IMG/VR virus record: IMGVR_UViG_3300046516_000649
Location: 1 to 49,329 of that record
Strand: one strand, 5' to 3'
Length of the DNA stretch: 49,329 nt
Origin: a virus
Shown: one piece after another, positions 34,174-41,748 of the stretch
Numbering within the stretch: the stretch's first letter is position 1
Layout of the letters: the number at the start of each line of letters is the position of its first letter
Notes under the pieces: model-generated
The model's database searches: none
What the model was told of the DNA's origin: nothing
The model's input: only the letters and a program-made list of their open reading frames with translations
Program-made: the position numbers and the translations under genes

Positions 34174-34814
34174 GCAAGAAGACCGCAAAGCGTCGGATGA
34201 GGATCCCGCGTCTGCGTAGCGTGCGTGCGCCGCAGAATGGCCATGCGCAGCCGGCGATCGGCCTTGTGAAGCTCGACCTCGGCTGTGGGAACAATCCGCG
34301 CGAGGGCTTCATCGGTGTGGACGCGATCAAGTTCGAGAAGGTCAGCGTCGTGCACGATCTGCGCCAGCCCTGGCCGTGGACGGACTCGTCGGTGGATGAG
34401 GTGCACTGCTCGCACTTCCTCGAGCATCTCACGCAAGACGAGCGCTGCTTCTTCTTCAACGAACTCTGGCGTGTGCTGAAGCCCGAAGCGAAGGCGCTGA
34501 TCATCACGCCGCACTGGTCGAACAACCGCGCGTACGGAGACCCCACGCATAAGTGGCCTGCGGTGACGGAGATGTCCTACTACTACCTGAGCCGTGACTG
34601 GCGCGCGGGCAACGACAAGGGCGCGGTCGCCCAGGCTCCTCACACCGACATCGCACACAATCCGAACGGTCTCAAGTGCGACCTCCTCTTCTCAGCCGGC
34701 GCGAGCTTCGGCCAGGACGTGTCGGTCAAGGCGCAGGAGGTTCAGATCTTCGAGACCACGCACTACATCAACAAGGCCATCGACCTTCACGCGACGGTCA
34801 CGGCGAAGAAATGA
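34170..34814 (+). CDS. SAM-dependent methyltransferase, 214 aa
   Basis: ATG at 34170 overlaps the upstream stop; AGGAAGAGAGAG just before it acts as ribosome binding site. The class I motif VKLDLGCGNNPREGFIGVDA binds S-adenosylmethionine, followed by the second acidic strand (VSVVHDLRQPWPW) and the post-II motif VDEVHCSHFLEHLTQDERCF with conserved E-H. FFFNELWRVLKPEAKALIIT completes the fold. Relatives act on sugars, lipids or small molecules more than DNA; the target here is unknown. The glycosyltransferase two genes before it suggests a shared surface-glycan modification. Confidence 0.85.
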   Translation: MSKKTAKRRMRIPRLRSVRAPQNGHAQPAIGLVKLDLGCGNNPREGFIGVDAIKFEKVSVVHDLRQPWPWTDSSVDEVHCSHFLEHLTQDERCFFFNELWRVLKPEAKALIITPHWSNNRAYGDPTHKWPAVTEMSYYYLSRDWRAGNDKGAVAQAPHTDIAHNPNGLKCDLLFSAGASFGQDVSVKAQEVQIFETTHYINKAIDLHATVTAKK

Positions 34815-35056
34815 ACGTCGTCGCCACGATCGCGATCCTCTCTCTCTTCCAACTTCTCATCCTACTTCTCATCTGGAGGCAACTCGTGCTCACCGCCCAA
34901 GACATCAAGGACGCCCAGGCCATCCTCACCACAGCCATCGCTGCGTGCGCCCAGCGCGTGTCCGACCAAGGCATGTCGCAGGACAAGATCCAGGAGATCA
35001 TCGACACCACGCACGCCCAGACCGCCTCCGTCGACGCCATTGCGCCGACACCTTGA
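34811..35056 (+). CDS. Small membrane protein, 81 aa (lysis-region candidate)
   Basis: ATG at 34811 overlaps the methyltransferase stop. Residues 3-22 are a transmembrane helix (VVATIAILSLFQLLILLLIW), followed by a cytoplasmic or periplasmic helical tail (AQDIKDAQAILTTAIAACAQ). Single-pass small proteins in this region are often holins, antiholins or inner-membrane spanins. No clear match. Confidence 0.7.
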   Translation: MNVVATIAILSLFQLLILLLIWRQLVLTAQDIKDAQAILTTAIAACAQRVSDQGMSQDKIQEIIDTTHAQTASVDAIAPTP

Positions 35057-35068
35057 ATCGGGAATCCG

Positions 35069-35335
35069 ATGACTTTCTTCACCATCGCGGACCTGCAGGA
35101 CGGAGTTCTCGTGGACATCGTGAAGTCCGCCCCGAGCGCCGTGAGTGCCGTTCTGGTGATTGTGACGGTCTTCGCGTTCCTGAAGTATCTGCGCTCCGTC
35201 ACCAAGGACTTCCTGGAGCGCAGCGCAACGCTCAGTGATCGATTCGCGGACGCGATCGACGCCAATACCAAGGCGCTCGGTGATCTCACCGCCAGCGTCG
35301 CTCGTGTGCTCGAGGCGATCCGGGACCGCAACTAA
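35069..35335 (+). CDS. Small membrane protein, 88 aa (holin candidate)
   Basis: ATG at 35069. A central transmembrane helix (APSAVSAVLVIVTVFAFLKY, about residues 20-42) is preceded by a short amphipathic segment and followed by a charged coiled helix (DRFADAIDANTKALGDLTAS). Size and single helix fit a class III holin or a regulator. Its neighbours are also small membrane proteins, so a lysis cassette is plausible. Not proven by motif. Confidence 0.7.
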   Translation: MTFFTIADLQDGVLVDIVKSAPSAVSAVLVIVTVFAFLKYLRSVTKDFLERSATLSDRFADAIDANTKALGDLTASVARVLEAIRDRN

Positions 35336-35354
35336 ACCCAAGAAGGAGATGATC

Positions 35355-35519
35355 ATGAAGTTCACCGAAGCATTTACCGGCCTCAACGCCCGCAACGTCG
35401 TCGGCCTCTTCATCGTGGTCGCAGGGATCCTGGTCGTCGGACGGCCGATCCTGCACTTTGTCTCGCAGGTCTGTCAGCTCGCGGCCGACGCCTTACCGTC
35501 GGTTCTGGGTGGCAAGTGA
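35355..35519 (+). CDS. Small membrane protein, 54 aa (holin candidate)
   Basis: ATG at 35355 with a strong AAGGAG seven bases upstream, one of the best ribosome sites in this region. The product has one transmembrane helix (VVGLFIVVAGILVVGRPILH) within a very short chain and a slightly charged C-terminus. The stop overlaps the lipoprotein start. It may be a holin or antiholin. Confidence 0.7.
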   Translation: MKFTEAFTGLNARNVVGLFIVVAGILVVGRPILHFVSQVCQLAADALPSVLGGK

Positions 35520-35776
35520 GGCGCCTGCTGCCCCTCATCCTCCTACTCGCTGCGTGCACGACCGAGCGCGAGTGGAAGAATGTCGCCAGCACGATCACGG
35601 TCGGCGCTGGGGCCTACGATGGCGGCATCGACGCCGGCAACAAGCGTGGCCTGGATAGTTACGGCACGCAGGTGTTCGTATCGTTCCGGCCGCTGGCGAA
35701 CTGGGAGCAACCCAAGCAGGTGATCGTGGTCCAACCGTCCGCTCCAGAGCCGACACCGCCATCCATACCGAAGTGA
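35516..35776 (+). CDS. Lipoprotein, 86 aa (outer spanin-like candidate)
   Basis: GTG at 35516 overlaps the previous stop. The N-terminus MRRLLPLILLLAAC is a lipoprotein signal with lipobox LAAC at Cys14, so the mature form should be acylated and sent to the outer membrane of a Gram-negative host. The C-terminus is Pro-rich (PSAPEPTPPSIPK), as in many outer spanins. Next to several small membrane proteins, an outer spanin role is possible. The middle (SYGTQVFVSFRPLANWEQ) does not resemble known families. Confidence 0.65.
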   Translation: MRRLLPLILLLAACTTEREWKNVASTITVGAGAYDGGIDAGNKRGLDSYGTQVFVSFRPLANWEQPKQVIVVQPSAPEPTPPSIPK

Positions 35777-35991
35777 CTCGTCGCCTCGCCCTCGCGCTGC
35801 TGTTGGTCGTCGCTTTTCCACAGAGGATCTCGACGCCGCTTCCGCACTCCTTCATGCGTTCGGGTCTGCCGCTGTCGGTGGACCCGTACTCGTGCTGGTT
35901 CTGCGGAGTGGTAGAGACGAAGGCGACCGAAGACAGGCCCTGCCCGCGATCATTCAAGGAGTGCCCGCTCTGCGGTCAGAAGATTCCGTGA
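35773..35991 (+). CDS. Secreted zinc-binding small protein, 72 aa
   Basis: GTG at 35773 overlaps the previous stop. A hydrophobic N-terminus (ALALLLVVAFP) may be a signal peptide or membrane anchor. The rest has CWFCG, CPRSF and a terminal CPLCGQK, i.e. two or three Cys pairs that could bind zinc. Function not recognised; it is part of the membrane-protein cluster after the methyltransferase. Confidence 0.6.
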   Translation: MTRRLALALLLVVAFPQRISTPLPHSFMRSGLPLSVDPYSCWFCGVVETKATEDRPCPRSFKECPLCGQKIP

Positions 35992-36467
35992 AACTACGCG
36001 GCCATGAGTGGTTGATCCTCGTGATCGCGATCGCGTGCGTCATCTACGTCTTCGCGTGCCTGCCGGGATGCGCGGGCATGGTGCTCGTGTGGAACACGAT
36101 CTCGGGCAACACCCTGCGCATCCTGATCGCAAGTGTCGTGGCCGTGACTGCTGCTCTGTTCGTCGGAGCTCCGCTCGTGCCCGCTGCAATCATCGGGGCT
36201 GCCGCCTCGACAGCGACTCTTCTCTCTGAGCCTCCGCAGGTGATCGAACAGAAAGGTCCGCCGATGGTGTACGGGATGCCGATGTGGTTCTGGTTCGTCG
36301 TCGGATACGTGGCGAGCCTCGCGCTCAGGAATCGCCACTGGCTGCCGTTCTTCTTCTCGAAGCAGGCGAAGGGCTACCGGCTCGCGCTGCTCAAGCACTT
36401 CATCCTTGGTGGGAAGCCGCCGGTCATCCCGCCTCAGTTCCTGCCAGACGCGGCGTCACCGCCGTAG
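35988..36467 (+). CDS. Polytopic membrane protein, 159 aa
   Basis: GTG at 35988 overlaps the previous stop (GTGA). Hydrophobic helices include WLILVIAIACVIYVFACLPG, ILIASVVAVTAALFVGAPLV and MWFWFVVGYVASLALR, so three to four transmembrane segments are likely. The last 45 residues are polar and basic, ending in PQFLPDAASPP. A pore, transporter or superinfection-exclusion protein is possible. No family recognised. Confidence 0.7.
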   Translation: MKLRGHEWLILVIAIACVIYVFACLPGCAGMVLVWNTISGNTLRILIASVVAVTAALFVGAPLVPAAIIGAAASTATLLSEPPQVIEQKGPPMVYGMPMWFWFVVGYVASLALRNRHWLPFFFSKQAKGYRLALLKHFILGGKPPVIPPQFLPDAASPP

Positions 36468-36476
36468 GAGATTCTC

Positions 36477-36611
36477 ATGCCGTTGCAGAAGGGTTCCTCG
36501 AAGAAGGCGATCAGCTCGAACATCAAGACCGAGATGGCTGCGGGCAAGCCGCAGAAGCAGGCCGTGGCGATTGCGATGCACACTGCCGGCAAGGGCAAGT
36601 CGAAGAAGTAG
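36477..36611 (+). CDS. Small basic phage protein, 44 aa
   Basis: ATG at 36477 with TAGGAG upstream. The product [20 protein letters not shown], then [14 protein letters not shown], is a short, Lys/Gln/Ala-rich chain of a type seen in many phages, in which K-P-Q-K-Q-A-x-A-I-A recurs. Its biochemical role is unknown to me. It is the last gene of the late operon. Confidence 0.8.
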   Translation: MPLQKGSSKKAISSNIKTEMAAGKPQKQAVAIAMHTAGKGKSKK

Positions 36612-36719
36612 CTCCGCCCGCCGCTTCAGTTCCCATTCCCTGACACAACAGGGTTTCAGCGGACGGAGCCACAAGAGAGCCGGGGACGAGGCAGTGCGTT
36701 GACTCCCGCTCAGCACTGC
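36611..36719. terminator. Structured convergent region with hairpins
   Basis: GCTCCG (36611-36616) pairs with CGGAGC (36664-36669), with CCGCT/AGCGG inside and an inner hairpin CCCTG-ACACAA-CAGGG. A second stem follows: GCAGTGC (36691-36697) and GCACTGC (36713-36719). The rightward late operon and leftward early operon end here from both sides, so it probably ends transcription in both directions. No strong T-tract is seen. Confidence 0.45.
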
Positions 36720-36740
36720 AGTCGGCGAGTGTAACGAGGC

Positions 36741-37193
36741 TCAAAGGACCCCGGCGGGAACCGACTTCCCCGGCTGATCGAAGTGTTCGAGGGTGAGCTC
36801 CTCCTGGCGGCATTCGTAGCGCTTCACCTTGCCCTTGGTGCCGTCCTTCTTCACGACGGAGAGCTTTCGCCACGAGAGGATCCAAAGGCGTCCACCAGCG
36901 TCGAGCCATTCGCGCATCCGCGGCTCGGCGAGGAGCTTCGCCTTGTGCGCTGCGTGACCTGTCTGACCGCACGCCTGCACGCCGAGGATGCAGCCTGGAG
37001 TGAACGCGGGCTTCCACGTCATCGGTGGCCCGAGCGTTCGCGTGGGTCCACGGATCGCGATCAGGTCGATGCCGCCAAACAGATCCTGCCTGATCCCGTG
37101 CGGGCCGACGTGCGGATTGAAACGCTCGACGATCTGGCAGATCCACCCTGCGTCGCGGAGGTATTTCAGGCTGCGCTGCGTGGGCGAGGTCAT
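36741..37193 (-). CDS. PD-(D/E)xK nuclease-like protein, 150 aa
   Basis: ATG at 37193 overlaps the upstream stop (ATGA). The N-terminus SPTQRSLKYLRDAGWICQIV, then RQDLFGGIDLIAIRG (Asp of the first acidic motif) and GVQACGQTGHAAHKAKLLAE (Q in the strand followed by H and K), fits the pattern of VRR-NUC or archaeal-resolvase-like nucleases in phage genomes. Such enzymes cut branched or replication-associated DNA. It is the last gene of the leftward operon and could act in recombination or concatemer processing. Catalytic assignment is tentative. Confidence 0.6.
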   Translation of the reverse strand: MTSPTQRSLKYLRDAGWICQIVERFNPHVGPHGIRQDLFGGIDLIAIRGPTRTLGPPMTWKPAFTPGCILGVQACGQTGHAAHKAKLLAEPRMREWLDAGGRLWILSWRKLSVVKKDGTKGKVKRYECRQEELTLEHFDQPGKSVPAGVL

Positions 37194-37792
37194 CTGAACT
37201 TCGGCTCTCGCAGCTTGATCGTGTGCGCGTCGATGATCGCCTGCTCTGCGCGATCCTTGTCGGCTTGGATCTCCTCCCGCACGATCATGCGGAACGTGGC
37301 CTCGTGGTCTCTGCACGCGCGCTCGGCGATCTCGCGGATGCGGGCCTCGATCTCGGATCTTGTCCATCCGTCGAACGAGAACGGGCGGATGTATCCCGGT
37401 TTCTCCTCGACCAGCGGCTTGGGCCTCTTCGCGTGCCTATGAAACTCCGCCCACTCTTCCTGCGTTCTCCCGCGCAGGCCCATGCCCTCGGCGGCACGGT
37501 CGGACATCTCCTCCAGCGGTCCAGGCTCTGGCTTCTTCGCGTGCCGCGCGCGGATCTGTCGAGCGATCTCGCCAGCAATCGAGGTCGGGCGCTTCGGGCC
37601 GCGCTCTGTATCGCACCACGACAGCGCGAGTTCAGCGCACGCCTTCGCCTCTTCCTCGCGGGCGGAGCGCTCGGCGGATTCGATCTCGGCGATGAATGGC
37701 GTGTGCCTGATCACATCGTCCATCGGCTGTCCGTTCACGATCGGAATGCTAGATCGTCGCCATCGCTCCTCCGGCGTCGGCGTGGCGCTCAA
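37190..37792 (-). CDS. Charged helical hypothetical protein, 200 aa
   Basis: TTG at 37792 overlaps the upstream stop as TTGA; an internal ATG (MDDVIRHTPF) is an alternative. The product is Arg/Glu-rich and helical (IESAERSAREEEAKACAELA, EIEARIREIAERACRDHEAT) with a Trp-rich segment (FSFDGWTRSE). The N-terminal SATPTPEERWRRS looks coding, which supports the TTG. No catalytic motif. Function unknown. Confidence 0.7.
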   Translation of the reverse strand: MSATPTPEERWRRSSIPIVNGQPMDDVIRHTPFIAEIESAERSAREEEAKACAELALSWCDTERGPKRPTSIAGEIARQIRARHAKKPEPGPLEEMSDRAAEGMGLRGRTQEEWAEFHRHAKRPKPLVEEKPGYIRPFSFDGWTRSEIEARIREIAERACRDHEATFRMIVREEIQADKDRAEQAIIDAHTIKLREPKFR

Positions 37793-39447
37793 GAGGACAC
37801 CGCCTGGGCCGCCGCCATCCACCCGAAGTACCACTCGATGTTGCTCGGCGCCGTCGCGCTCGTGAGATACGCGAGCCGTTGTTGCCAGCTCGGCCAGGTC
37901 CCGTCGTAGATCGCGCCGCGTTGCACCCACGTCAGCGGGTTTGGATCCATCGAGGCCGCAAGGGCGAGGGCCGAAAGCGCGTGCGTCGCGTCGCCCGGTT
38001 CTTCTCCGTTGGGATAACCCTGGTTCAATACTGGCACGGGCACGCCTGCGTCATCGGCGGTCTTGATGAAGTGCGGCGGTCCGGTCGATGAGCCGTAGTA
38101 GGGCAGGATCCCGACGACTTGATTCGGGCCGTAGATCCCTTCGAGGATCCGGTGGACGGCCATCGGGATGGCGACGCCGAGCTGGCGCGCAAGGCCGACG
38201 ATGCCGTAGCAGAGGATCACCTGCTCGAAGGTCTGGCATGTGAAGACGCCCGCGGGGAACGGAGGGCCTTGCGCCTTCTGGAGCGGCCCGGTCGGCATCG
38301 AGGCCGTGTCGATCAGGTGCAGGAACGCCGTGGCCCACGTCCGCGCCTCTCCGACCCAGCCCGAGAGCTTGGCCGACTCTGCGACCTCGAAAGCCGCCCA
38401 GGCGATCTGACGGCCACCCGTCGAGCCCCAGAGGCCTGTATTCGGGGCAAGGTCCGCCTGGGCCTGTAGAGCCCTCAGGTTGACGGGGATGTATCCAGGC
38501 ACCGGAAGTCGTCCACGGTGGCTGAAACGCAGCCTGGCGAGTCCTGCGAGGCCGGCGAGGCTCCGCTTTGCCATCGGTGAATCCGCCTGCTCGGCGACCT
38601 GGATCGTGCGCGAGCATCCACGGATCTCGTGGGCGAAATCGGAGGGCGTCGGCAGGGGGTCCGGCGCTGTCGGGATCATGGCTTCGGGCGGGATCGGGTA
38701 GCCCCAGAGATCGGGCGTCTGACCGGGGTAGTCCTCGGTGGAGATCGGTTCGCCCGTGTCCCTGCGATACCAGCGGCGCATCCGCTCGTGTTCACACTGG
38801 GCGATCAGGAAGGCGCGGCGAAGGTCGGCGATGTTCTGCCGGCCGCCCCGAAGGAAGTAGATCCCCGTTCCCCCGACCTGGCCCGGATCGGACGGACCCC
38901 AGCAGTTCCAGCCGCTAGGGCCAGGATTGACTACGCCGTCCGCCGTGTCGTCAACGTGGAACGGGAATCCGAGCACTCCGTCCAGCGCGTTCAAGACCTG
39001 CCGCGCGCTCGCCGTGTCCGCCGAGAGCATGAGCGCGGCCTGTTGAGTCCCGAGCGTCGGCAGCGGGAGATTGCACGGCCCGTAGGACTTCTGGCGCTGT
39101 CGCCAGCTTGGACAGAAGTTCCCCGCCGAGGCGTTCTTGTTCGGGCTTCCGGGGAGCGCGAAGCGCCGCCACGCGGCCCGCCCCATCGGCCAGATACTTG
39201 GCCAGAACATCCGCACGCCCTCCACGCCTTCCACGGAAACCTCGGCGGAGAGCAGCGGCTTCGACCGGCTCGGCACGCCCGGAACGATCGAGCAGTTGGA
39301 AACCTCGATCTCCGCGACGGTCGATCCGTCCTGTTGCGGCAGGATCGCACACCACACATCGGGGCCCGTCTCGGACGGACTCCAGCGCATCGAGCCGACG
39401 CTGAAGACGTGCGCCTCGGAACCTACGTGAACGACTACCTGGCTCAT
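37789..39447 (-). CDS. Large unknown protein, possibly a helical-toroid enzyme, 552 aa
   Basis: ATG at 39447. This is the largest early-operon gene and has no recognised family. The N-terminal 100 residues are beta-rich (VVVHVGSEAHVFSVGSM). The C-terminal 350 residues carry helical hairpins (AFEVAESAKLSGWVGEARTW, GVFTCQTFEQVILCYGIVGL, DATHALSALALAASMDPNP) that remind me of (alpha/alpha) toroid glycan-active enzymes, with many Trp/Tyr/Pro loops. A virion depolymerase would more likely sit with tail genes; this one is on the opposite strand. Enzyme function is inferred only from hairpin pattern. Confidence 0.55.
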   Translation of the reverse strand: MSQVVVHVGSEAHVFSVGSMRWSPSETGPDVWCAILPQQDGSTVAEIEVSNCSIVPGVPSRSKPLLSAEVSVEGVEGVRMFWPSIWPMGRAAWRRFALPGSPNKNASAGNFCPSWRQRQKSYGPCNLPLPTLGTQQAALMLSADTASARQVLNALDGVLGFPFHVDDTADGVVNPGPSGWNCWGPSDPGQVGGTGIYFLRGGRQNIADLRRAFLIAQCEHERMRRWYRRDTGEPISTEDYPGQTPDLWGYPIPPEAMIPTAPDPLPTPSDFAHEIRGCSRTIQVAEQADSPMAKRSLAGLAGLARLRFSHRGRLPVPGYIPVNLRALQAQADLAPNTGLWGSTGGRQIAWAAFEVAESAKLSGWVGEARTWATAFLHLIDTASMPTGPLQKAQGPPFPAGVFTCQTFEQVILCYGIVGLARQLGVAIPMAVHRILEGIYGPNQVVGILPYYGSSTGPPHFIKTADDAGVPVPVLNQGYPNGEEPGDATHALSALALAASMDPNPLTWVQRGAIYDGTWPSWQQRLAYLTSATAPSNIEWYFGWMAAAQAVSS

Positions 39448-39478
39448 TCTGTCTTCTCTTTCGGGCTGGCGGGGGGCC

Positions 39479-39646
39479 TCATCGAACGTACCGCAGTCGC
39501 ACTACGGGCTGCCAAGTACATGAATCGTTCTCTGTTTCCTTGAGCACGCGCTCGACGCGCACGATCTCGCCGTAGTCATCCGCGACGACGACTTCGAGGT
39601 CTTGCTCCTGCTCCAATAGAGCCGCGATCAACTCGGCTACGCTCAC
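39479..39646 (-). CDS. Small alpha/beta early protein, 55 aa
   Basis: GTG at 39646 overlaps the upstream stop and has a strong AAGGAGG ribosome site. The product starts MSVAELIAALLEQEQDLEVV and continues VADDYGEIVRVERVL, a pattern (helix then V-V-x-D strand) seen in many small phage proteins of unknown role. Likely soluble. Not assigned. Confidence 0.75.
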   Translation of the reverse strand: MSVAELIAALLEQEQDLEVVVADDYGEIVRVERVLKETENDSCTWQPVVRLRYVR

Positions 39647-39915
39647 GTCGCCTCCTTCTCGGGCGGGGAGTCGAGGGAGCGGATGCGGGCTTCGTCGGGA
39701 ATCCGTCCAGGGCCTCCGGGCCTCCACGGACGACAACCCATAGCGGCGCGGGCGCGCAATCGGTTCTTTTTCCGACACCGCGAGCAGTAGTTCTTGGAAC
39801 CGGCTGCGATCGGAACTTGGCCGCACGACACGCAGAGGCCGGCAGCACGCTTCTCCAACTGCCGCCTGCGCGCCTTGCTTACCTCCCCTGCTCTCTCCTG
39901 TGCCGGGCCGGTCAC
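39643..39915 (-). CDS. Zinc-binding basic protein, 90 aa
   Basis: GTG at 39915; the stop overlaps the next start (GTGA). Residues 24-48 contain LCVSCGQVPIAAGSKNYCSR and CRKKNRLRARA, a four-Cys zinc site flanked by Arg/Lys, which suggests nucleic-acid binding. The rest is Arg/Pro-rich. An HNH nuclease is excluded because no His-Asn-His residues are present. Confidence 0.7.
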   Translation of the reverse strand: MTGPAQERAGEVSKARRRQLEKRAAGLCVSCGQVPIAAGSKNYCSRCRKKNRLRARAAMGCRPWRPGGPGRIPDEARIRSLDSPPEKEAT

Positions 39916-40166
39916 GGGCTGGGCTCCTTGAGGGCTTCGAGGCGCTCGGCTTGATGGAGCATCGCTAGCGCCCAGCCCCCACGCTCACGAACATCTAGAC
40001 CACTCGGCGGATATCCAGGCATCTCCTGCCCCATCGCAATTAGGGCGGCGTTCCAGGCGTTCCGTGCGGCTCCCTCCTCGCGCGAGCTTTGAACCCAGTG
40101 CGTTGAATCGCTCCATCGACGATAGGCGCTCTCCATCGCGCGACGGGCGGGGGGAACGTGGGTCAT
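39912..40166 (-). CDS. Hypothetical early protein, 84 aa
   Basis: ATG at 40166 with AAGGAGA upstream. The chain is helical and Ala/Arg-rich (ARRAMESAYRRWSDSTHWVQ, GAARNAWNAALIAMGQEMPG). It overlaps its neighbours by four bases on both sides. No family recognised. Confidence 0.7.
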   Translation of the reverse strand: MTHVPPARRAMESAYRRWSDSTHWVQSSREEGAARNAWNAALIAMGQEMPGYPPSGLDVRERGGWALAMLHQAERLEALKEPSP

Positions 40167-40435
40167 GCTGTCTCCTTCGGTTCGGGCAGCCACCCGGTCA
40201 GGTCGCACTCGCAGTCATTTCCAGGCGATGGAAGGCCGCTCCATTTGCCCTTGTGCTTCGGGCACATCCGCGTCCGCAACGGCTCGCCGCCGTACACGAG
40301 TCGGTCGAGAAGATTGCTCTTGACGATGTAGAGTCGCGCGGTGCGGAGGTCGTCGGCCATGCTGTGCTTCCCCGCCGCGACGAGCGCCGACAGCCACACG
40401 TCGTAGGCCGAACAGAACACCTTGAGATCAGGCAT
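40163..40435 (-). CDS. Hypothetical early protein with Cys residues, 90 aa
   Basis: ATG at 40435. The N-terminal part is helical (LKVFCSAYDVWLSALVAAGK, ADDLRTARLYIVKSNLLDRL). The C-terminal 35 residues contain MCPKHKGKWSG and NDCECDLTGW, so a zinc site is possible. The stop overlaps the next start; the gene's own start overlaps the upstream gene's end by eight bases. Not recognised. Confidence 0.75.
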   Translation of the reverse strand: MPDLKVFCSAYDVWLSALVAAGKHSMADDLRTARLYIVKSNLLDRLVYGGEPLRTRMCPKHKGKWSGLPSPGNDCECDLTGWLPEPKETA

Positions 40436-40721
40436 CGGGACTCCCTTCTCCCGCCGGGGAGGCGGACAGAGCGCGAAGCGAGTCGAGCCGTGCGCGAATC
40501 ACAGCGACCGCGCCGTTCCAGCCCGCGCCGTACTCGCCCCCTCGATCGGTAGTTCCCGGCACGATCGCATCGATGTTCTCCCAGGTCTTCACGGCCTCCT
40601 CCTGGACGAGACGGGCGAGGGCGCGAGCCGACCACACGATCCTGCCGTCCACATCTCGATGGAGTACGTGGTAGCGATCCATGAGCCGTTGCTCCTCCGC
40701 TTCGCGCGCCGCGTCGGTCAT
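40428..40721 (-). CDS. Helical early protein, 97 aa
   Basis: ATG at 40721 overlaps the upstream stop (ATGA). The chain is helical (DAAREAEEQRLMDRYHVLHR, WSARALARLVQEEAVKTWEN) with a Gly-rich middle and a C-terminal AVIRARLDSLRALSASPAGE. No motif points to a function. Its end overlaps the start of the next gene by eight bases. Confidence 0.7.
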   Translation of the reverse strand: MTDAAREAEEQRLMDRYHVLHRDVDGRIVWSARALARLVQEEAVKTWENIDAIVPGTTDRGGEYGAGWNGAVAVIRARLDSLRALSASPAGEGSPDA

Positions 40722-41146
40722 GGGCGGCTCGCTTTCAGTTCGGCCTGTTCTTCTATCCACGTCAAAGTCCGCGCGATCACTCGCGCCGTTTCTTCCAAGT
40801 CCTCGCCGGTCATGCACGCCGAATCGATGCTCTTGATCGCGTCACGGAGAGAGTTTTTCAGACCGTCCATGCGTGCCCGTAGCCTCTCCATCTCCTCCGC
40901 CTGCGCGATCAGGGCGGCGGCAAGCGCGGGGAGCGTCGATCTGGAGAAGGCGATGAACTCAGCGTCGTCGCTTTCGAGGCACCACTGACGGGAGAACTTG
41001 CCGCAGACTCCCGGAGTCTCGTCCTCGTAGCCGTCGCTGACGACCCGGTATTCGGCGTCCGTGCTTTCGTCGATGCTCCACGGGCCAGGCGTGGCAAGCT
41101 CCGCCATCCTCAGCGCCTCGTGAGCCAGGTCGAGCGGGGTGGGCAT
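40718..41146 (-). CDS. Ea22-like early protein, 142 aa
   Basis: ATG at 41146. The signature AELATPGPWSIDESTD near residue 15 and the repeated EE/L helices (LIAQAEEMERLRARMDGLKN) match the ead/Ea22-type early proteins of lambdoid and other phages. Their function is unclear. The match rests on the ATPGPW motif, which is widely shared. Confidence 0.6.
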   Translation of the reverse strand: MPTPLDLAHEALRMAELATPGPWSIDESTDAEYRVVSDGYEDETPGVCGKFSRQWCLESDDAEFIAFSRSTLPALAAALIAQAEEMERLRARMDGLKNSLRDAIKSIDSACMTGEDLEETARVIARTLTWIEEQAELKASRP

Positions 41147-41323
41147 TTAGGCTCCTCGACTTTCTTCTTCGTGATGGATCTGACCCAGGACGATCGTGGC
41201 TACTCCGAGCGCGATCGCCGGCTCCATTGAAGATCCGCGCGCGAACACAGACATCGCGGCCGCCATAAACCATGCGCCGAGAAAGGCCCATCGCATGAGC
41301 GATAGAAACGGAGACGACCTCAT
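41147..41323 (-). CDS. Small membrane protein, 58 aa
   Basis: ATG at 41323 overlaps the upstream stop. Two hydrophobic helices are likely (LMRWAFLGAWFMAAAMSVFA, MEPAIALGVATIVLGQ), with a short polar C-terminus ending EEESRGA. Two-pass small proteins can be inner-membrane inhibitors or exclusion factors. No family recognised. Confidence 0.7.
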   Translation of the reverse strand: MRSSPFLSLMRWAFLGAWFMAAAMSVFARGSSMEPAIALGVATIVLGQIHHEEESRGA

Positions 41324-41748
41324 TTCTTCACCCCCATCGCTTCTCTCGCGGCGGCGTCGAGCGCGGCGCGAGCAATACATACAGCGCAGGGATCCGTCCG
41401 GCACGGCTTGGAATGCTTCGACCACACGGACGGGCCGTGAAGCAGCCCGCTAAGCGCCTTCTCCAGATCGGCGCAGCGCGCGGACAGGGCGGCGTGGGAG
41501 GAGCGGAGAGCCTGGAGTTCGGCGCGCATAAATGGCCCGTCATGGTCCGCGAAGTAGTCCAGCCAATTCGAGTAGCCTTCGGGGGCCTCGACCTTCTGCG
41601 GCTCGGGCGGGGCGAGTTGTCGATGTGCCTCGCCCGGCTGAAACCCGTGGACGTTGACGAGATGCACGTCCAGATCGATGACGCTGGAGAAGTGGCTCGC
41701 CGGGATGCAGATGGCGCAGAGCAGATCGCGCGGCTCGGGCGGGGTCAT
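41320..41748 (-). CDS. Zinc-finger-like early protein, 142 aa
   Basis: ATG at 41748. Residues 11-36 (LCAICIPASHFSSVIDLDVH, then LVNVHG) have the C-x2-C...H-x4-H spacing of a C2H2-type zinc finger. The middle is helical (YSNWLDYFADHDGPFMRAEL), and the C-terminus has a second Cys pair (CRTDPCAVCIARAALD). It is likely a DNA- or protein-binding factor of the early operon. Not assigned to a family. Confidence 0.75.
   Translation of the reverse strand: MTPPEPRDLLCAICIPASHFSSVIDLDVHLVNVHGFQPGEAHRQLAPPEPQKVEAPEGYSNWLDYFADHDGPFMRAELQALRSSHAALSARCADLEKALSGLLHGPSVWSKHSKPCRTDPCAVCIARAALDAAAREAMGVKK

Noticed and set aside
36611-36669. tRNA-like fold before the convergent terminator
   Set aside because: The stem ends in GCC-ACA and looks acceptor-like, but the 59-base length is too short and there is no T-arm or anticodon arm.
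39643-39915. HNH endonuclease
   Set aside because: Four-Cys zinc site only; no His-Asn-His catalytic residues.
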